From assembly GCA_015680685.1 (NCBI GenBank), contig MNCI01004747.1, forward strand, positions 93,712 through 157,711: a stretch of 64,000 bases of DNA, read 5' to 3'. A program made the position numbers and the translations under genes. Shown piece by piece: positions 35,050 to 46,997 of the stretch; position 1 is the first letter of the stretch, and each line of letters begins with the position of its first letter. Below the pieces are notes generated by a model that saw only the letters and a list, made by a program, of their open reading frames with translations, had not been told where the DNA came from and ran no database searches. Origin of the DNA: Gnetum montanum (taxonomy: Eukaryota > Streptophyta > Gnetopsida > Gnetales > Gnetaceae).

Positions 35050-36285
35050 GCAATTTTTTCACTAGGTAAAACACTTCATGAAGATCAATGGACACCTCTA
35101 CAAGGTGTGTGCTGATGGCCTGGTTCGTTGGTATGTCTTTGATGCTAATCAACTATGCATTCTCCAAGATGCTCATGAAGGTCCTTGTGGAGGACACTAT
35201 GTTGAGAGATGCATGGCCATTGAAATCCTGATGGTAGGGTACTATTGGCGAATAATCTTTAGGGATGCTCACCATTACATCTACTCTTGTGAATCATGCT
35301 AACGAGATCGTGGAATGATACCTCAAATGGAGGAACCTTAACAATGGATTCATCCATTGGAATCCTTCGACATCTAAGGCATTCACTTTATGGGTTCCAT
35401 CATACCCATGTCAAATGAACAGGCATACATCATAGTCGCTACTGACTATTGTACAAAATGGGTAGAAGCAATAATCATCATCAATTTGTACTACTCAATT
35501 TGTACAAAAAAATGTTGTAAATAGGTTTGGTGTTCCATGTGCATTAATTTCTAATAATGGAACTCACTTTATAGGCACTGCTTTTTGGAGGTTCATGCAA
35601 TACTTGGGGGTTGAACATAAACTCACAATACCCTACCACCCCAAAGGTAATGGTCAAGCTAAGGTTACCAATAGGGAAATCACAAGGATTCTAATAAGAA
35701 CTTCTAGCAAATATAGGAAAGATTGGAGCATAAAACTCAATGATGCCCTTTCGGCCTACCACTCAACATGGAAACTTCCTATAGGCTATTCTCTCTATGA
35801 GCATGTGTATTGGAAATTACCAATAGTTTCTATTTAATTCAAGCTTTATACACATTTAATAGCCTATGGCCTCAACCTTGACTTGAGTCTAGCACAGAAA
35901 GAAAAACTAATGAATCTCAACCTGCTAGATGAAAATCGATTGGTGGCCCTATCATCTAACGACTTGCACAAGGCTTACAAAAAAAAGCATCATGACCTTA
36001 AAATCAAAAAATTCAAATCTTAACTAGGAGATAAGGTTCTTTACTAGAATCCCACACATATACCTCAATGAACTAAGTTCCAAATGTTGTGGGAAGGACC
36101 TTACATCATTTACAAAAATTTTCTCTCAGGGGCCATGATGATCTACAAACCTAAGAGCCTAGACAAGAAACAACTGGTCAACATCCAACAAATCAAACCT
36201 TTCCATGAGCATAAACCAACTAATACGACAAACTCCTCATCGGTTCGACAACCATGCTCCATATTTTGGATCTCCTCCTTTTAAT
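35050..36285 (+). pseudogene. Element C integrase (broken)
   Basis: Zinc-binding segment LQDAHEGPCGGHYVER then CESC (35160-35300); core pieces with DYCTKW near 35444, FGVPCALISNNGTHF near 35530 (second catalytic Asp lost to Asn), and PYHPKGNGQAKVTNREI (35625-35680), again Lys where the catalytic Glu is expected. C-terminal part WEGPYIIYKNFLSGAMMIY (36090-36150) and IQQIKPFHE. A frame change lies between 35302 and 35595, beside a local duplication of a CAATTTGTAC motif. Confidence 0.82.
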
Positions 36286-38245
36286 TTAGTCATGGGGAAG
36301 ATGGCCACCCATGCTAACCATATAAACAGCTTCTTAGTTTTTCATCTTTTTGTTTTACACATTCATTTTTTTAAAACTTTTTATTTTAGAAATTCTTTAT
36401 TTTGCATCTTCTTGTTTTCATGATTATTAATATTTTTTAATTTTTGTCTTACACCATCATGAGTACATTTGTTATTTCTTGAAAATTTTAGACTTTCTTT
36501 TATATTTTATTTTATTTTATTTTGGTATGTTTTTCTAACCTTTTATTAATAAGTGCTAGGTACAATGGTAATGCGTTGTTTGATGGTGGTATGCATCATT
36601 TTGTTATTTGATTATTGGTGTCTAGACTCTAGCTTTGAATTTCATTATGAATGATTAGGAGATGGTTTTTTTTCATGCAATAGGCAATGAGTTCACAACA
36701 TCCATCCACCCACAAACTCTATGATTTTTCTTGTTCCAGAAATGTGCAGTTCCTTTTTCATTAATAAAATGTTAACGAAGTTGTGTGTTTTCTTTCTACC
36801 TTTCTGTTTGCCTTGGTGCATGTGTGTTTTCATGGATTTTTTACCATTCCATGTCGACTAATAAAAGGAAATTGAATAAGTCTTTGCATGGTGTGGTTCT
36901 CATAAAAAAATATGGGAATTTAAAGCACATCCCTTAGACAAAATAAATGCATATGTCTTTGCATGGTGTGGTTCCCATTTCAAAAAACTGATGGGAATTC
37001 AAAGCATACCCCTTAGACATAATAAATGGGCTACAAGCATTGGTTATGGGACTAGAAAGACATGTTATCCATTCCTGAAGGTCCCCTCTAACTAAGGCCT
37101 TTCCTCACTTCCTACTTCTCCTTTCTTCTCTAATAAGGAATGATGGTTGTTTTGTGGGAACACTCTTGTATCTCAAGGGGATGGACTGGTCTTAGAATGG
37201 TGATGAAAAGTCATTGAATGTGGTTGGTTCTGGTCTAGACTAATGATGGATCTTATCAAGTCATTTAACCATAAAATTCACAAGGGACTTCATGTGACCT
37301 TAATCAAGAACTCCATTCCACTCTCTCTCATTCATCTATGCTTTCCATGTCTCACCTCACTATCGGTTTCATGTTCTTGTTTAATGTCTTGATTTGATGT
37401 GTTGAAATTCTTAAGTAGTTTCTTTTGGGTTTTTGTACTTAACCTTTTATAATCATTAATCATCCACAGAGCCCATAGATTCTTTAGTTTGAAGTTATGC
37501 AAGGGAATAAAAGGCCTATTCCTGCTTTGAGGAGGATCCACTTGCATATTGTTTGGTTGGGTTAGTTAAGTTCTTTACCCTTAGATAATCTTACAATCAA
37601 ATTCTTTTGTTTACCTCATCAATGGCATCCAGTTGTGCACATCTTCACAATAGTTTTTAGTGAACCTTCCTTTTTATTATTGTGACTTCTTACACCCTCT
37701 TCAAATATTTCCTTGTGTTGAAATTTTCCAAATTTAATTGACCACTTATCTATTTTATCCTATTTGTTAGCCTTCCTACTAACACTACTAAAGGAATTAA
37801 TCTACCACACTCACAACCTAATTGAGTGTAACCACCAATGAGACAAGGCATTTAATAGCTATTCTTTATACATTGCATACTGATTCACAATTTTTTTGTG
37901 ATTGTAGTGGGAAGCATGGATTGGAAGCGGGACTATCTTCACCAAGGATGATGTGACAATACCACACAATGTGGACCATTCATGATCGTGGGATCTTCTC
38001 TCTTGCTCTTTAGCTACCAAGAGGTGTTGGATGTTAGTTTTATCTAGGGTGTTCACTTCTCTTATCATGAACATTCAATTTTGTAAAGATTGTAACTCCA
38101 TACACTTGGGCACTTAGAATTTTTCTATTTCATCTGAGTCAGTTTGTATGTCAGTCAATAATTCCATACCTTCCCAATATTGTGTAAGGAACTTGTTCCT
38201 CTTCTTCACTAAAGAACAAGTTTTCATTCAGTTGTGGGGATATAA
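36286..38245 (+). other. Element C 3' noncoding region and polypurine tract
   Basis: No intact ORF. Two near copies of a TTTGCATGGTGTGGTTC block occur at 36882 and 36957. AGGAGGATCCACTTG (37530-37545) and the pre-tract block (38150-38235) are shared with D and B. The tract itself is GGGGATATAA at 38236-38245. Confidence 0.65.
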
Positions 38246-39103
38246 TGAATCACATTTTTTTAATTGCTTTGATGTTAGTTATTCAACATTGAAGCCTTGA
38301 TGTTGGGTATCCAATGTTAGAGCCGAGATGCAAAGTCGAATATATGATGTCGTGGGGTATACGCTAGCCTATAAATATAGTGCTTGGCTCATAATTTTGA
38401 TATTATTTTTTTTCATAGTTAGCGAAGCTCTTGCAATTTGTTTTCTTTGGTGTTAGAATATTTTTTGAGTGCCCACAGTAGGAGTCTGAGTGTGTACAGA
38501 TCTTTGTTCAAACACTAATGTACTTGAGTGCAGTAGTGTGACTGGAATAAAAATGAACCCTTTTGATAATCCTTGCAACACTAAGAATAGATTCATTTTT
38601 TCTTTAATGCACTTTACTTTCATGCTCTTTATTTTAATAAATTTGAATTAGGCAATTAATTTCTAGTTGTTAATGAACACAAGCACGACCACTTTGAGCA
38701 TACATATAGTGCTTGGTAACCCAACAACGTTTAACATTTGGTAGCCCTGTAATGCTATATGTGTTTAGGATGCATCCAAGAAAGTGGGATGGGTACTTGT
38801 GTTAGGCTAGCTAGGAAATAGATAAATTAGATCCTAAATTCCTCTACCTTCCATTATTGTTGTAGGTGATTAAACTTATAAAACATAAAATGATAAAAAT
38901 CATGTACCTCAATTACACTTAAATCATATCCTTGAGCTTCAAAAGTATAGTTGGGAAGACAACAAACATTTTCAATGCCCATTTTACTTCTTAGAAGAAC
39001 TAGTGCACTGGAGAACTATAGATCCACGGAATTTGACTGGATTATGTGTGAACGCCTTAGTGATTTGTATGGTTGGGTGTAGGGGGTACCTTGCTACTCA
39101 TTA
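38246..39103 (+). repeat. Element C 3' LTR
   Basis: Starts TGAATCACATTTTTTT like the 5' LTR and ends CTACTCATTA. Contains an extra segment (about 38615-38640) rich in TTTCATGC relative to the 5' LTR. TATAAATATA box near 38372. Confidence 0.85.
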
Positions 39104-39448
39104 ATAATGCACCATGAAATTTTTGCTAAAGATAATAAAAATAGAGCACAAGTTTCTTTGTAATTAAAAAGAATTTCTTTCAAGTTACAACTTCAAAAAA
39201 CATGAATACATGCTTCAAAGTAGAATATAGAAATAGAACAATGTTGTATATTCTTGTAGTATGGAAACTAAGACATTGATGCTTGATGGCCATAATGGAA
39301 GATAAAACATTACTTATTAATGATAACAACCCACGTGTAATTACTAAAACTCAAAGAGTTTGACATATATTTATAGTGAGGGACAATGTGGCTCAATCAT
39401 GCCACCTCTAATAATTTAATTAATAATTCAATAATAATGTCTCCAACA
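39104..39448 (-). repeat. Copia 5' LTR, outer part (inferred)
   Basis: Follows element C directly; ends CTCCAACA, the inverse of the TGTTG start at 28940. It carries a TATATTTATAG element near 39366-39376. Assignment rests on the split-LTR logic, since no second copy of this LTR was found. Confidence 0.45.
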
Positions 39449-40009
39449 ATTTGGTCTTTATACCAAAGTTGGTTTCACCACCATAATCAAGATGATCATA
39501 GCTTAAAAAACATGAAGCCTTTGGAGTTTGTTTGTTTGCTTTTTAATTTCAGTAAAGAACTTTAAAATTCTTTTTAAGATCCAAATTTATTGTGTAAAGA
39601 CGTGCACAATTCTAAATTGAAAAATACATTTTAGTAAATGCATGTTAATAGAAAAACTACTAAAATTTAATTTTTACTTAGGTCTACTAACACCCTCTTG
39701 GTTCTTTCGAATAGAGTAAATTCAAAATATCTTTTATAGATTTCTTTATAATCTATAGCATAGTATTGTTCATTAGAATCAAATGTATGATATGGGTTGC
39801 ATACCAAGGCTCTTACAACTAAGTTAACACCTAATTGTTGTACTTATAGTTTTTACATGTTTATAGAAGATTACAAGTATAAGAAAAACTATGATAATAC
39901 ATGTAGTTATCCTACCTCTATAGTCCTTCTTAAATCTAATGAGATAACCACTTGAACTATCTCTTATTTATAAAATACTAAACTATAATAGAATGATATG
40001 ATTAATAAT
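39449..40009. other. AT-rich spacer with a SINE-like fragment
   Basis: No gene. On the minus strand 39840-39770 reads like a tRNA-derived head: GTTAACTTAGTTGTAAGAGC as box A and ATTTGATTCTA as box B. The rest shows nothing I can name. Confidence 0.45.
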
Positions 40010-40774
40010 TGATGAGACGTAATTCGCATGAGCCGCAATATCGCATCCCATGCGATATCGCGTTGTCCCCTGCGATGTCACGTACGCGATATCGTGGTCT
40101 GTCGCCAAATCTATAAATAAGAGGCAGCACTCCCCTTATTTTCCATCCTAGGCTTAAAGTAGGGAAACTTTGGCGGATTGATCACTCCAGAGATAGAATA
40201 TTTTCCATGTGCTCACAGTAGGAGTCCCCAAGTGAACGAATCTTTATTCGAGCAGCTTTGTACCTGAACACAAGTTGTGTACAACAATAAAGACGAGCTT
40301 TGTGGATAAACCTTGCAATGCATGGAATAGGATTTATTATTTGTTATTTATTACCTGCATTAGCGCGACATGAGTACGACTTGATTATGAGCATCTAAGG
40401 ATGTGTACAGCTAGTCAAGGAATCAGCTACTCATTATGTTTAGGCTAGTTAAGTGCCTTAGTACAACCACTTCGAGCACGTGCGTTATGTGTGGTGATCC
40501 TAGTAACGATTAGCGTTTGGTAGCCACAGTTGCATAGTTCAGGGTGTGCACGGTAAGTGGGAACCGATGCTGATCCTAGTTAATTTAGATTTAGTCATTA
40601 GTTAGAGTTAGCTAGTTTCTCAACCCTTCACTCTTTAGCATAGAAGACATAAAACATAAAAGACCATAAAAATCATATACCTCGGACTTACTTAACCATA
40701 CACCATGACAAATGCAAGTAAGTCTGGGAAGACAATGAATGATTAACCCCAAGTGTTCCATGGGGCACTCATCA
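40010..40774 (+). repeat. Solo LTR of family B with perfect ATAAT target duplication
   Basis: TGATGAG start and CTCATCA end, no internal region. ATAAT at 40005-40009 and again at 40775-40779. Compared with the LTRs of B it lacks about 85 bp near its 3' end (only CACTCATCA is left after CCATGGGG) and has one instead of two copies of the 105-bp internal duplication. TATAAATAAGAGGC at 40112-40125 and CAATAAAGACG at 40285-40295 mark promoter and polyadenylation signals. Confidence 0.92.
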
Positions 40775-41171
40775 ATAATGTAGCAATTAAAATGCTTAAG
40801 CTAACATAAATTCAATGAGCATGTTTATTTTTAAATAGTTTTTTACCCTCTTGGACATTCAACTTTTGGTTGTTTTGCATTAATCACTTAGAAATTTGAA
40901 TAAAGAATTCCTAATTATAAACTAGTAAAGTTGAATTATTTTAAGGTTTTTTTTTTGACATTTTGTTGATTTCATTAGAAATTATGTTCTATAATCACTA
41001 TATAGGATCAATAATGTAGCAATAGGAATGCTTGACTTGATGGAAACTTAGCAAGCATAAATCACCTTGCATTCATGTTTGTTTTTAAATAGTTCATTTT
41101 CATCTTCTTAGGCATTCAATTTTGGATTGTTTTATGTTATTTACTTCAAATTTTGGTAAAGAATTCTCGAT
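40775..41171. repeat. Two-copy tandem duplication, about 235-bp period
   Basis: ATAATGTAGCAAT at 40775 recurs at 41013, and the following text (TTTTTAAATAGTT, GGCATTCAA/GGACATTCAA, AAAGAATTC) matches to about 40911 and 41171. The solo LTR sits exactly at the left edge of the first copy. Confidence 0.75.
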
Positions 41172-41188
41172 GAGTACTAACAATGAGA

Positions 41189-41320
41189 TGTTAGTCTAGC
41201 AGTAAGACTTTTGATTTAAAGGCTCTAAATCATAATTTCAATTCTAGTAGAGAATGGTAAGTTATAAAATTCTAATTAGACTATATGTCTTGGGTTGTAC
41301 CTATATTACAATGATTTAAC
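41189..41320 (+). repeat. tRNA-derived SINE-like element
   Basis: TTAGTCTAGCAGTAAGAC (41191-41208) fits an RNA polymerase III box A, and AATTTCAATTCTAG (41234-41247) a weak box B at the usual spacing. A downstream body TCTTGGGTTGTACCTATATT (41288-41307) recurs inverted at 49938-49960. Too degenerate to be a tRNA gene. Confidence 0.5.
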
Positions 41321-41344
41321 TTCTATTTTTGAGGTGCCACCATA

Positions 41345-41717
41345 TATTTTATCCTACAATATTATATGGAAGCATTGTTTGGGGACCTAGACTCAGTGCT
41401 AAACCGTGAAAAGATATCAAAAGACTGTATAAAACTTTTCTTCTCAATGAATTAAAGACAATGATGCAAACACCTTACTCATTGTTATTATGTGATTGTG
41501 ATTTATTACCTTTAGAAGCAAAAGCCTTATGCCAATTCATTACATACATTCAAAGCTTACATATCTTAAGGTAAGAAAAATTCTCTAAAGCAATTTTGAA
41601 GGATTTGTGAGACTTTTCAGGGAATGCAATGGCTGAGAAAATAGAACATCTCTTGGGAGGACATGCAATAAAATCCTTAGCATGTTTGCCAACTAATCAA
41701 GCATATGGTTTTAACAC
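41345..41717 (+). pseudogene. LINE ORF2 C-terminal region, part 1
   Basis: One frame with a single stop over about 75 codons: PTILYGSIVWGPRLSAKP (41367-41420), KRLYKTFLLNELK, MQTPYSLLLCDCDLLPLEAK (41466-41525) and LCQFITYIQSLHIL. This pattern (xPxILYGxxVWGP, then a TPYSLLLAExGxLPLEAxA-type line) is the post-RT region of non-LTR elements. The frame runs on as GNAMAEKIEHLLGGHAIKSL and stops at the LTR inserted at 41718. Confidence 0.75.
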
Positions 41718-42553
41718 TAATGAGCAGTGAGAGTCTCCTATACATAACCATACATATCACAAATGTTTATGTGCAATCTAGTCAAATTTTGTAGACTTGG
41801 GCTAACAAGGTATCCTAACCAACTAAGCGTAAGATTGTTGATCATTGTCTTCTCAATCAAAACTTGTGTTAGTTCAAAGAGTATAGTTAAGTGTGATTGG
41901 TGTATAGGAGGATTTCATTATTATTTAAAATATTAAAATATAAAAAATATCAAGATATTAAAATGTTAAACTATTTAAGTAAGAACATAAAAGAAATATC
42001 AACAAGCCTAAGGATTGAGCATCTGTTCTCATTTTTTGTACACATCTTGAACTTATACTAACATCATTGGGTTACCAAGTATTTACTACTAGGCATACCA
42101 AGTATCCATTGCTAGGATTACCAAACATTCATATACTATACTCGAAGTGGTGATACTCAAGTGCTATGACTAAATAAATATTTAATTACTAAATGTAGGA
42201 AAGGAAAATGCACTGAGGTTAAAGTGTTGAAAAGTAAACTAAATGCTAATCCAAATGCTATAGTGGATGGAACCAATCTCAATTTTATTACTGTCATACA
42301 TAAGTGTCTAGGTACATGATGCACTTGAATGAAAGTTTGTACAACTAACTCAATCCTTGTTGGAAGTACTCTGACGAAAAAATTCTAACTTTTGCAAAGA
42401 AAAATTACAAGAGTTTAGCTAAGCTACTAACCAAAGGTACCATAAATGTAGTGGCTATGCACATTTATATAGGTAAAACACCAAACTAATTAACACAAAA
42501 AGGATGTGCCAATACATGCCCATTGATGTAGCTGACACATTCACATTTCATCA
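41718..42553 (-). repeat. Solo LTR, divergent member of the same superfamily, inside the LINE
   Basis: Starts TAATGAGCAG and ends TTTCATCA. Internal landmarks shared with the other LTRs are CATAACCATACATATCAC near the start, GGGTTACCAAGTA and GGATTACCAAACA, and ACTCGAAGTGGTGATACT. Flanks AACAC and AACGT are a poor match and may be a decayed target duplication. LINE frame pieces on both sides support an insertion. Confidence 0.7.
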
Positions 42554-42880
42554 AACGTAGATGTAGTCTAATGTAGAAAGCAAGAGAGATTTTCTTTTTA
42601 TATCACATTAAATATAATAAACAAGATGCAAAAGCTCACTATCTCATAGCTTCACTCAAGTTTTCACTATCTTAGAATTGAAATTAGAAATTAAATTCTA
42701 CTCCCCCAAGAAGAGTACATTTATTGGTTGTCCAAGTTAAGAGCCCTTGAAGATGAGTTACATGTGTTTCTTTCTTGTGTTGTGACTATCCATTTGAGGC
42801 AACATTATAATGTTATAACAAAAAACTTGTATGATTTGTCTTTGCTATCCCTTTTGATGCTTGGTCAATTTATAGAGTCT
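42554..42880 (+). pseudogene. LINE ORF2 C-terminal region, part 2
   Basis: The frame RALEDELHVFLSCVVTIHLR (42736-42795) fits the zinc-knuckle-like tail of LINE ORF2 (normally C..C...H.L..C). It continues the frame interrupted at 41717. Beyond 42880 the similarity fades. Confidence 0.55.
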
Positions 42881-45470
42881 ATCTTTATTTTTCATAAAAT
42901 TGTAATACTTGTCCAATATATCTTATATTGGGTCTTTGGACATAATAAAATTTCAATTTTGATTAATTTCAAATAAGAGTTTGTTACATATTCTCTATAC
43001 AACCTTACAAGGGTTACAAATGTGTTAATAGGGTATTTAAGCTAGGCCTCAAAAGGAAGGTGTGTAATGCTTTAAATGTAATTAGAAGTCAAGCTTCTGA
43101 CGTGTAAATGTTTTTTAAATAATGAACTAACCACTTCACCATGAGATTGACCATGAGATTACATCTACGCCTTTGGATGCCATCACCAGCTGACTGAAAA
43201 AGCTAACAGTTCACGTTTAAGCATTTGCCGTTAACGGACTAATGTTCAAATTCTGACTCTTACAGCATACGGGCTCCTATACCACTAATGCAGCGAATCC
43301 AATTTTGAAAGAGAAATCGGCCCATCCACAATCGTGATATCTTATTCAAGTTTAAACATATGGATCATTTCGGTATCCCGATGGTACTCCCAAGGCTACC
43401 TGCTTACCTAGGTCAGGCTAGAACTAATTTCGTCATTGCGATGACATAATATAAAAACTAATGGAAAACAGCTTAGCTTTCTGCAAGCACGATGGCTTTA
43501 ACCTAATAAACAATGCAATCACATGAATGCATATGGAAACCCAAAAATTTTGGTCCCAGTGCTCATGATAGAGACAAGACGATGGCACCTCAAGAGCTGA
43601 AGGACAGCTATCCATATGGATACCCGCTTTTGTATCCTCTAATATTATAAGTGCCCTTAACCAGCCGCATGCTGATCACGCTCACAATTTTCAAACTGCT
43701 GGACGATTATAAATGATCAGGATTGGTATTGATACCAAAAAAAACTCATGCTGGTCATAGTAGTGGATGCATAAAACTAGTTTATTGCGGCACCGCATTG
43801 CAGTGTCCTCAGTATTTTTTGCCATGTACCACTTCCGCGTGCTGTTGGAGCATGTTAAATTAATGACCGACAGAAGGATTGGCAGTAGAGAAAATCAGAA
43901 AATTATAAACCAAGGTCAATTGCCCAGGAAGAAAACCCAATTTTTGAGAGTAGGGTGAAATTTTCGAACAATAAGGAAAATCCCTGCTAAAGGGGCAGGC
44001 AATGGTCCAACCTGGCAAAGGATATTAAACACACTGTTGAAGAGATTCAGGCATGACTGGATTGGAAAGTGAAATATAGGGCAAGAAAGAGCAGAAACAG
44101 GGTACCGGGGGCATTATCCCTGTTTGGTTCGACTACAGTTGATGTCGTGGATGGAGTTCCGGATTTTGCGCTGATGATCCAACATTGCTTTCATGCTATG
44201 CGCCGGAGATTCGCGATTTCCAAGAAAATCTCACGAACCGTTCGCGGTGGATTCGGGCACGCGTACAGAACCGTGTAAAATCCGCATTGGGTACGTAAAT
44301 TATAATTTTTCGTTCGATTTTTCAACTCTCAATGAGAACATTCATTGTCGGGTAAAATCTTATCTGTTTCCTGCAAATTGCATCCGCGTCCAATACCTTT
44401 TATTCCGCCATTGATAGGGATTTGGATGCTTCTGCAGACTCTCCAAACGCTTTGTTTCTCAGGGAAAAGTTAGGACGAGCGCAACCACGTATGTGGAACA
44501 ATGCATTTCCTATTACAAACTTCATTTTCAGTTTTTCATTTGCAGGCAATGACGAAGAAACGATGAACATTTTTTGGGTGACTGGGTAGGAGACTTGCCT
44601 TATCGGATTTATCTCTTCATGCTTAGAGAATGAGTTGTTACTTCACAGAATGCGCTGCACATCTATCATTCTATACTTTATTATTCTATTTTTTCAGTTT
44701 CTATATTTTTTATCTACATGTTTTACCTTTGTAATCTTAGTGCACAATTTTTTCGCTGAACGTTCGCTATTGGTTCTCACTTGTTATTTTCCGCTTCTTT
44801 CCCTCGTTGCAGTAAAGATTTCTCTCCATCTCTATCGTGATTAGTGACCACGAAATCCGCTTTTCTTCCCCTTCCATTTTGCTCTTCCAGTTTGCGTGAG
44901 AACACGTTCCTGTCTGATCTTTAGTAGTGGATTTTCATATCAATTGAGTTGCCTATTTTGCTTAGATTTACCTGATTTTTACTTTTCGTTTTAGTTTATT
45001 CAGGTGATTTTAGAGAAAAGATTTTTATTTAGTGAATTGGTTTCGTATTTTTATTCATGGGCAATGGCCATCTCATGTTGCGTCTCTAGTTTTAGGTAAC
45101 GGGCGTGATTCCGGCCAGTCATTAATGCACAACCTGTGAGGGAAGGGAATCAGTTGGTTACAAAACTGCTTTCAGGCTTCTCTCCCTTTGCAAGTGCATA
45201 CAGAATAGTCAAAGCATACATTTGTTCAAAGTTCAAACAAAATTTCAGCACCATATCCTTCCCAAATCTTTTTAGGAAACCCTAGTCAACATCTGCAGTC
45301 AAACATACAAGAGGCATGAACTCAACCCACAACAACAAATTCGAAAACTCTAAAGACCCACTTTTGAATCTCCTGCTATCCCAACTTTATAAAGCGAGCC
45401 CATAAGTCGAAAACGTGTCATGAACTTGTCGAGAGCATTATTAACTTTGTGAAAATGGTGGTGGGGAAGG
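42881..45470. other. Low-copy-looking, CpG-retaining segment; possible host gene flank or intron
   Basis: Between about 43130 and 45470 composition and word diversity differ from the element-rich surroundings: many CpG (for example around 44200-44280) and no similarity to other parts of the window. A GGTACGTAA donor-like site (44290) and a TTTCATTTGCAG acceptor-like site (ending 44545) stand 255 bp apart. Open frames here are short (up to 73 codons) and unrecognised, and joining at those sites gives no long frame. It may be promoter, untranslated exon or intron of a host gene; this is a guess. Confidence 0.3.
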
Positions 45471-45779
45471 GATTCCTGGTGTAAAAATCTGATAAACTTT
45501 ATTGGCTTTATATGCTTGGTATTAGTTTTCTATGAAAATGTAGCAATATTTTTCCTAATGACACAACCTATTGTTGATTTCATTCTTTATGTTGATAAAG
45601 ATACACTTGCATTAGGAGAAATTCATGTAATTTATGAAAATATGTTATAGAAATTGATAGCTCTTTTGATTTTTATAATGCTCAGTTACTTCATTGATTC
45701 TAAAAAGATGGAATGTTACAAATACCCCATTGCATATGGTTGCATATGCATTAAATATTAAGTGGTATTTTTCAAAACA

Positions 45780-46590
45780 TAGAGATAAAAAATCCAACAA
45801 GGCTTTGTGACGATTTTGATGTAAGAACAGTTTTTTTATAGAATATGTTAAACGATTACATTCACCTTGTAAGGTTAGCTTAATTAGAAAGGAATGGCTT
45901 TAATTTACTAAAGGACATACAAAAGCATTTAAATGTGAAGATGCTGTACTTGATATGGATGGAATAGTTGAAGAAGATCCAGCTAGATGGAGAGTTTGCA
46001 TGGTGGAGATACTCCTAGATTTCTTTAGCAGTGAAGTTTCTTTCTCAGATCAATTTTTTTATTAAACATATAACAAATATTAATACGTATTAATTTTCTT
46101 AATTAATTTATGAAATGTGATTTGAAAACTTGAAATATTGATGTTTTATATATCATGCATTTTTTAAACACCATGATTAATAGGCTATTAGGTCTTAAGC
46201 TTCAAATGAGTTTGTTTATTGATGAAGTTTTGAATAATTTATAAAATTAATTTTTTAACAATGCAAAAATTTATTCTTGTTTTTATCATTTATGTAGGTT
46301 GCATCTTCTTCTAAAAGAAATTGGTCAACATATTTTTTCATTTATCGGATCAAAAAAAATAGTCTAACTCCAAAAAGAGTTGAAAAATTAGTATCTCTTC
46401 ATAGCATGATTAGATTGGAAGAAAAAAAGAAAATAAAATATAGGCAATCACCTACTCTTTGTTGGGATGTTAATCTATTGACATAGTTAATATTCCTGGA
46501 GCAATGAATCTTAATATTGATGATTCAATCCTTCTTGATGAAGATGATTACCATGCAAATGATATTAATGACATAGAACAAAATGAAGCA
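45780..46590 (+). pseudogene. hAT-family transposase relic (C-terminal region)
   Basis: hAT transposases move class II elements by cut and paste. FAWWRYS then SLAVKFLSQ (45993-46050) corresponds to the WWxxYGxxxPxLxxLAxxxLSQ part of the dimerisation domain. After an AT-rich break ending in TTATGTAG at 46298, the frame resumes ASSSKRNWSTYFFIYRIKK (46302-46357), LTPKRVEKLVSLHSMIRL (46369-46420) and CWDVN, followed by an acidic tail. The break looks like an intron (acceptor at 46298) or an insertion. No terminal inverted repeats were found. Confidence 0.7.
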
Positions 46591-46595
46591 GGCTT

Positions 46596-46647
46596 TACAA
46601 ATTTACTCTTTAGAGTAGAGCTACAAATTTACTCTTTAGAGTAGAGC
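46596..46647. repeat. 26-bp perfect tandem duplication
   Basis: 46596-46621 is repeated exactly at 46622-46647. Each unit contains the short palindrome TACTCTTTAGAGTA, so the pair could fold as two hairpins. It lies in the tail of the hAT relic. Confidence 0.9.
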
Positions 46648-46747
46648 AAGGAGAAAATATAGGCTAAAATTAGAATTTGAACAATGTGACAATTTCTAAG
46701 CTTTGGCAAGAAACTCTTTTGTGATTTAAAGAGAGATAATTTTGTAA

Positions 46748-46779
46748 CATTATCATATATATATATATATATGATAATG
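46748..46779. repeat. 32-bp perfect palindrome with (AT)n centre
   Basis: CATTATC at 46748-46754, an alternating AT core, GATAATG at 46773-46779. Perfect dyad symmetry over 32 bp. Confidence 0.95.
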
Positions 46780-46997
46780 CTAAAATATTTTATAATACAC
46801 ATGAGACTCAATACTTAATGTTTCATTGCAATCTTTTATGCAATTTTTAAGCATTAACAATATTTTGAATTTACATTGTACTTGTTCTATATTCTACAAC
46901 GTTTTTTATATGATATATGAGATTTAATTTTTAAAAAAACTAATATATTTAAATTTTCTCTATCATGATATATCAAGGTTAACGAAGGCCCCGCATC

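Larger units (their letters stand above)
29115..39103 (+). mobile_element. Element C: Ty3/gypsy retrotransposon with both LTRs, plus strand
   Basis: 5' LTR 29115-29930, primer site, gag, protease, RT, RNase H, integrase, 3' noncoding, polypurine tract and 3' LTR 38246-39103. LTRs start TGAATCACATTTTTTT, not TGATGAG, but end near CACTCATCA like the others. They are visibly diverged from each other at many sites, so C is old. The flanks (ATTTA left, ATAAT right) do not form a convincing target duplication. It sits inside the LTR of a copia relic. Confidence 0.85.

Noticed and set aside
29110-39108. Target duplication of element C
   Set aside because: Left flank ATTTA and right flank ATAAT share too little to claim a duplication.
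41189-41260. Functional tRNA gene
   Set aside because: Box A and B are present but the arms do not pair well and other diverged copies exist; a SINE head is more likely.
44069-44414. Small host protein genes (69 and 73 codons)
   Set aside because: Overlapping frames without recognisable domain; joining at the candidate splice sites gives an immediate stop.
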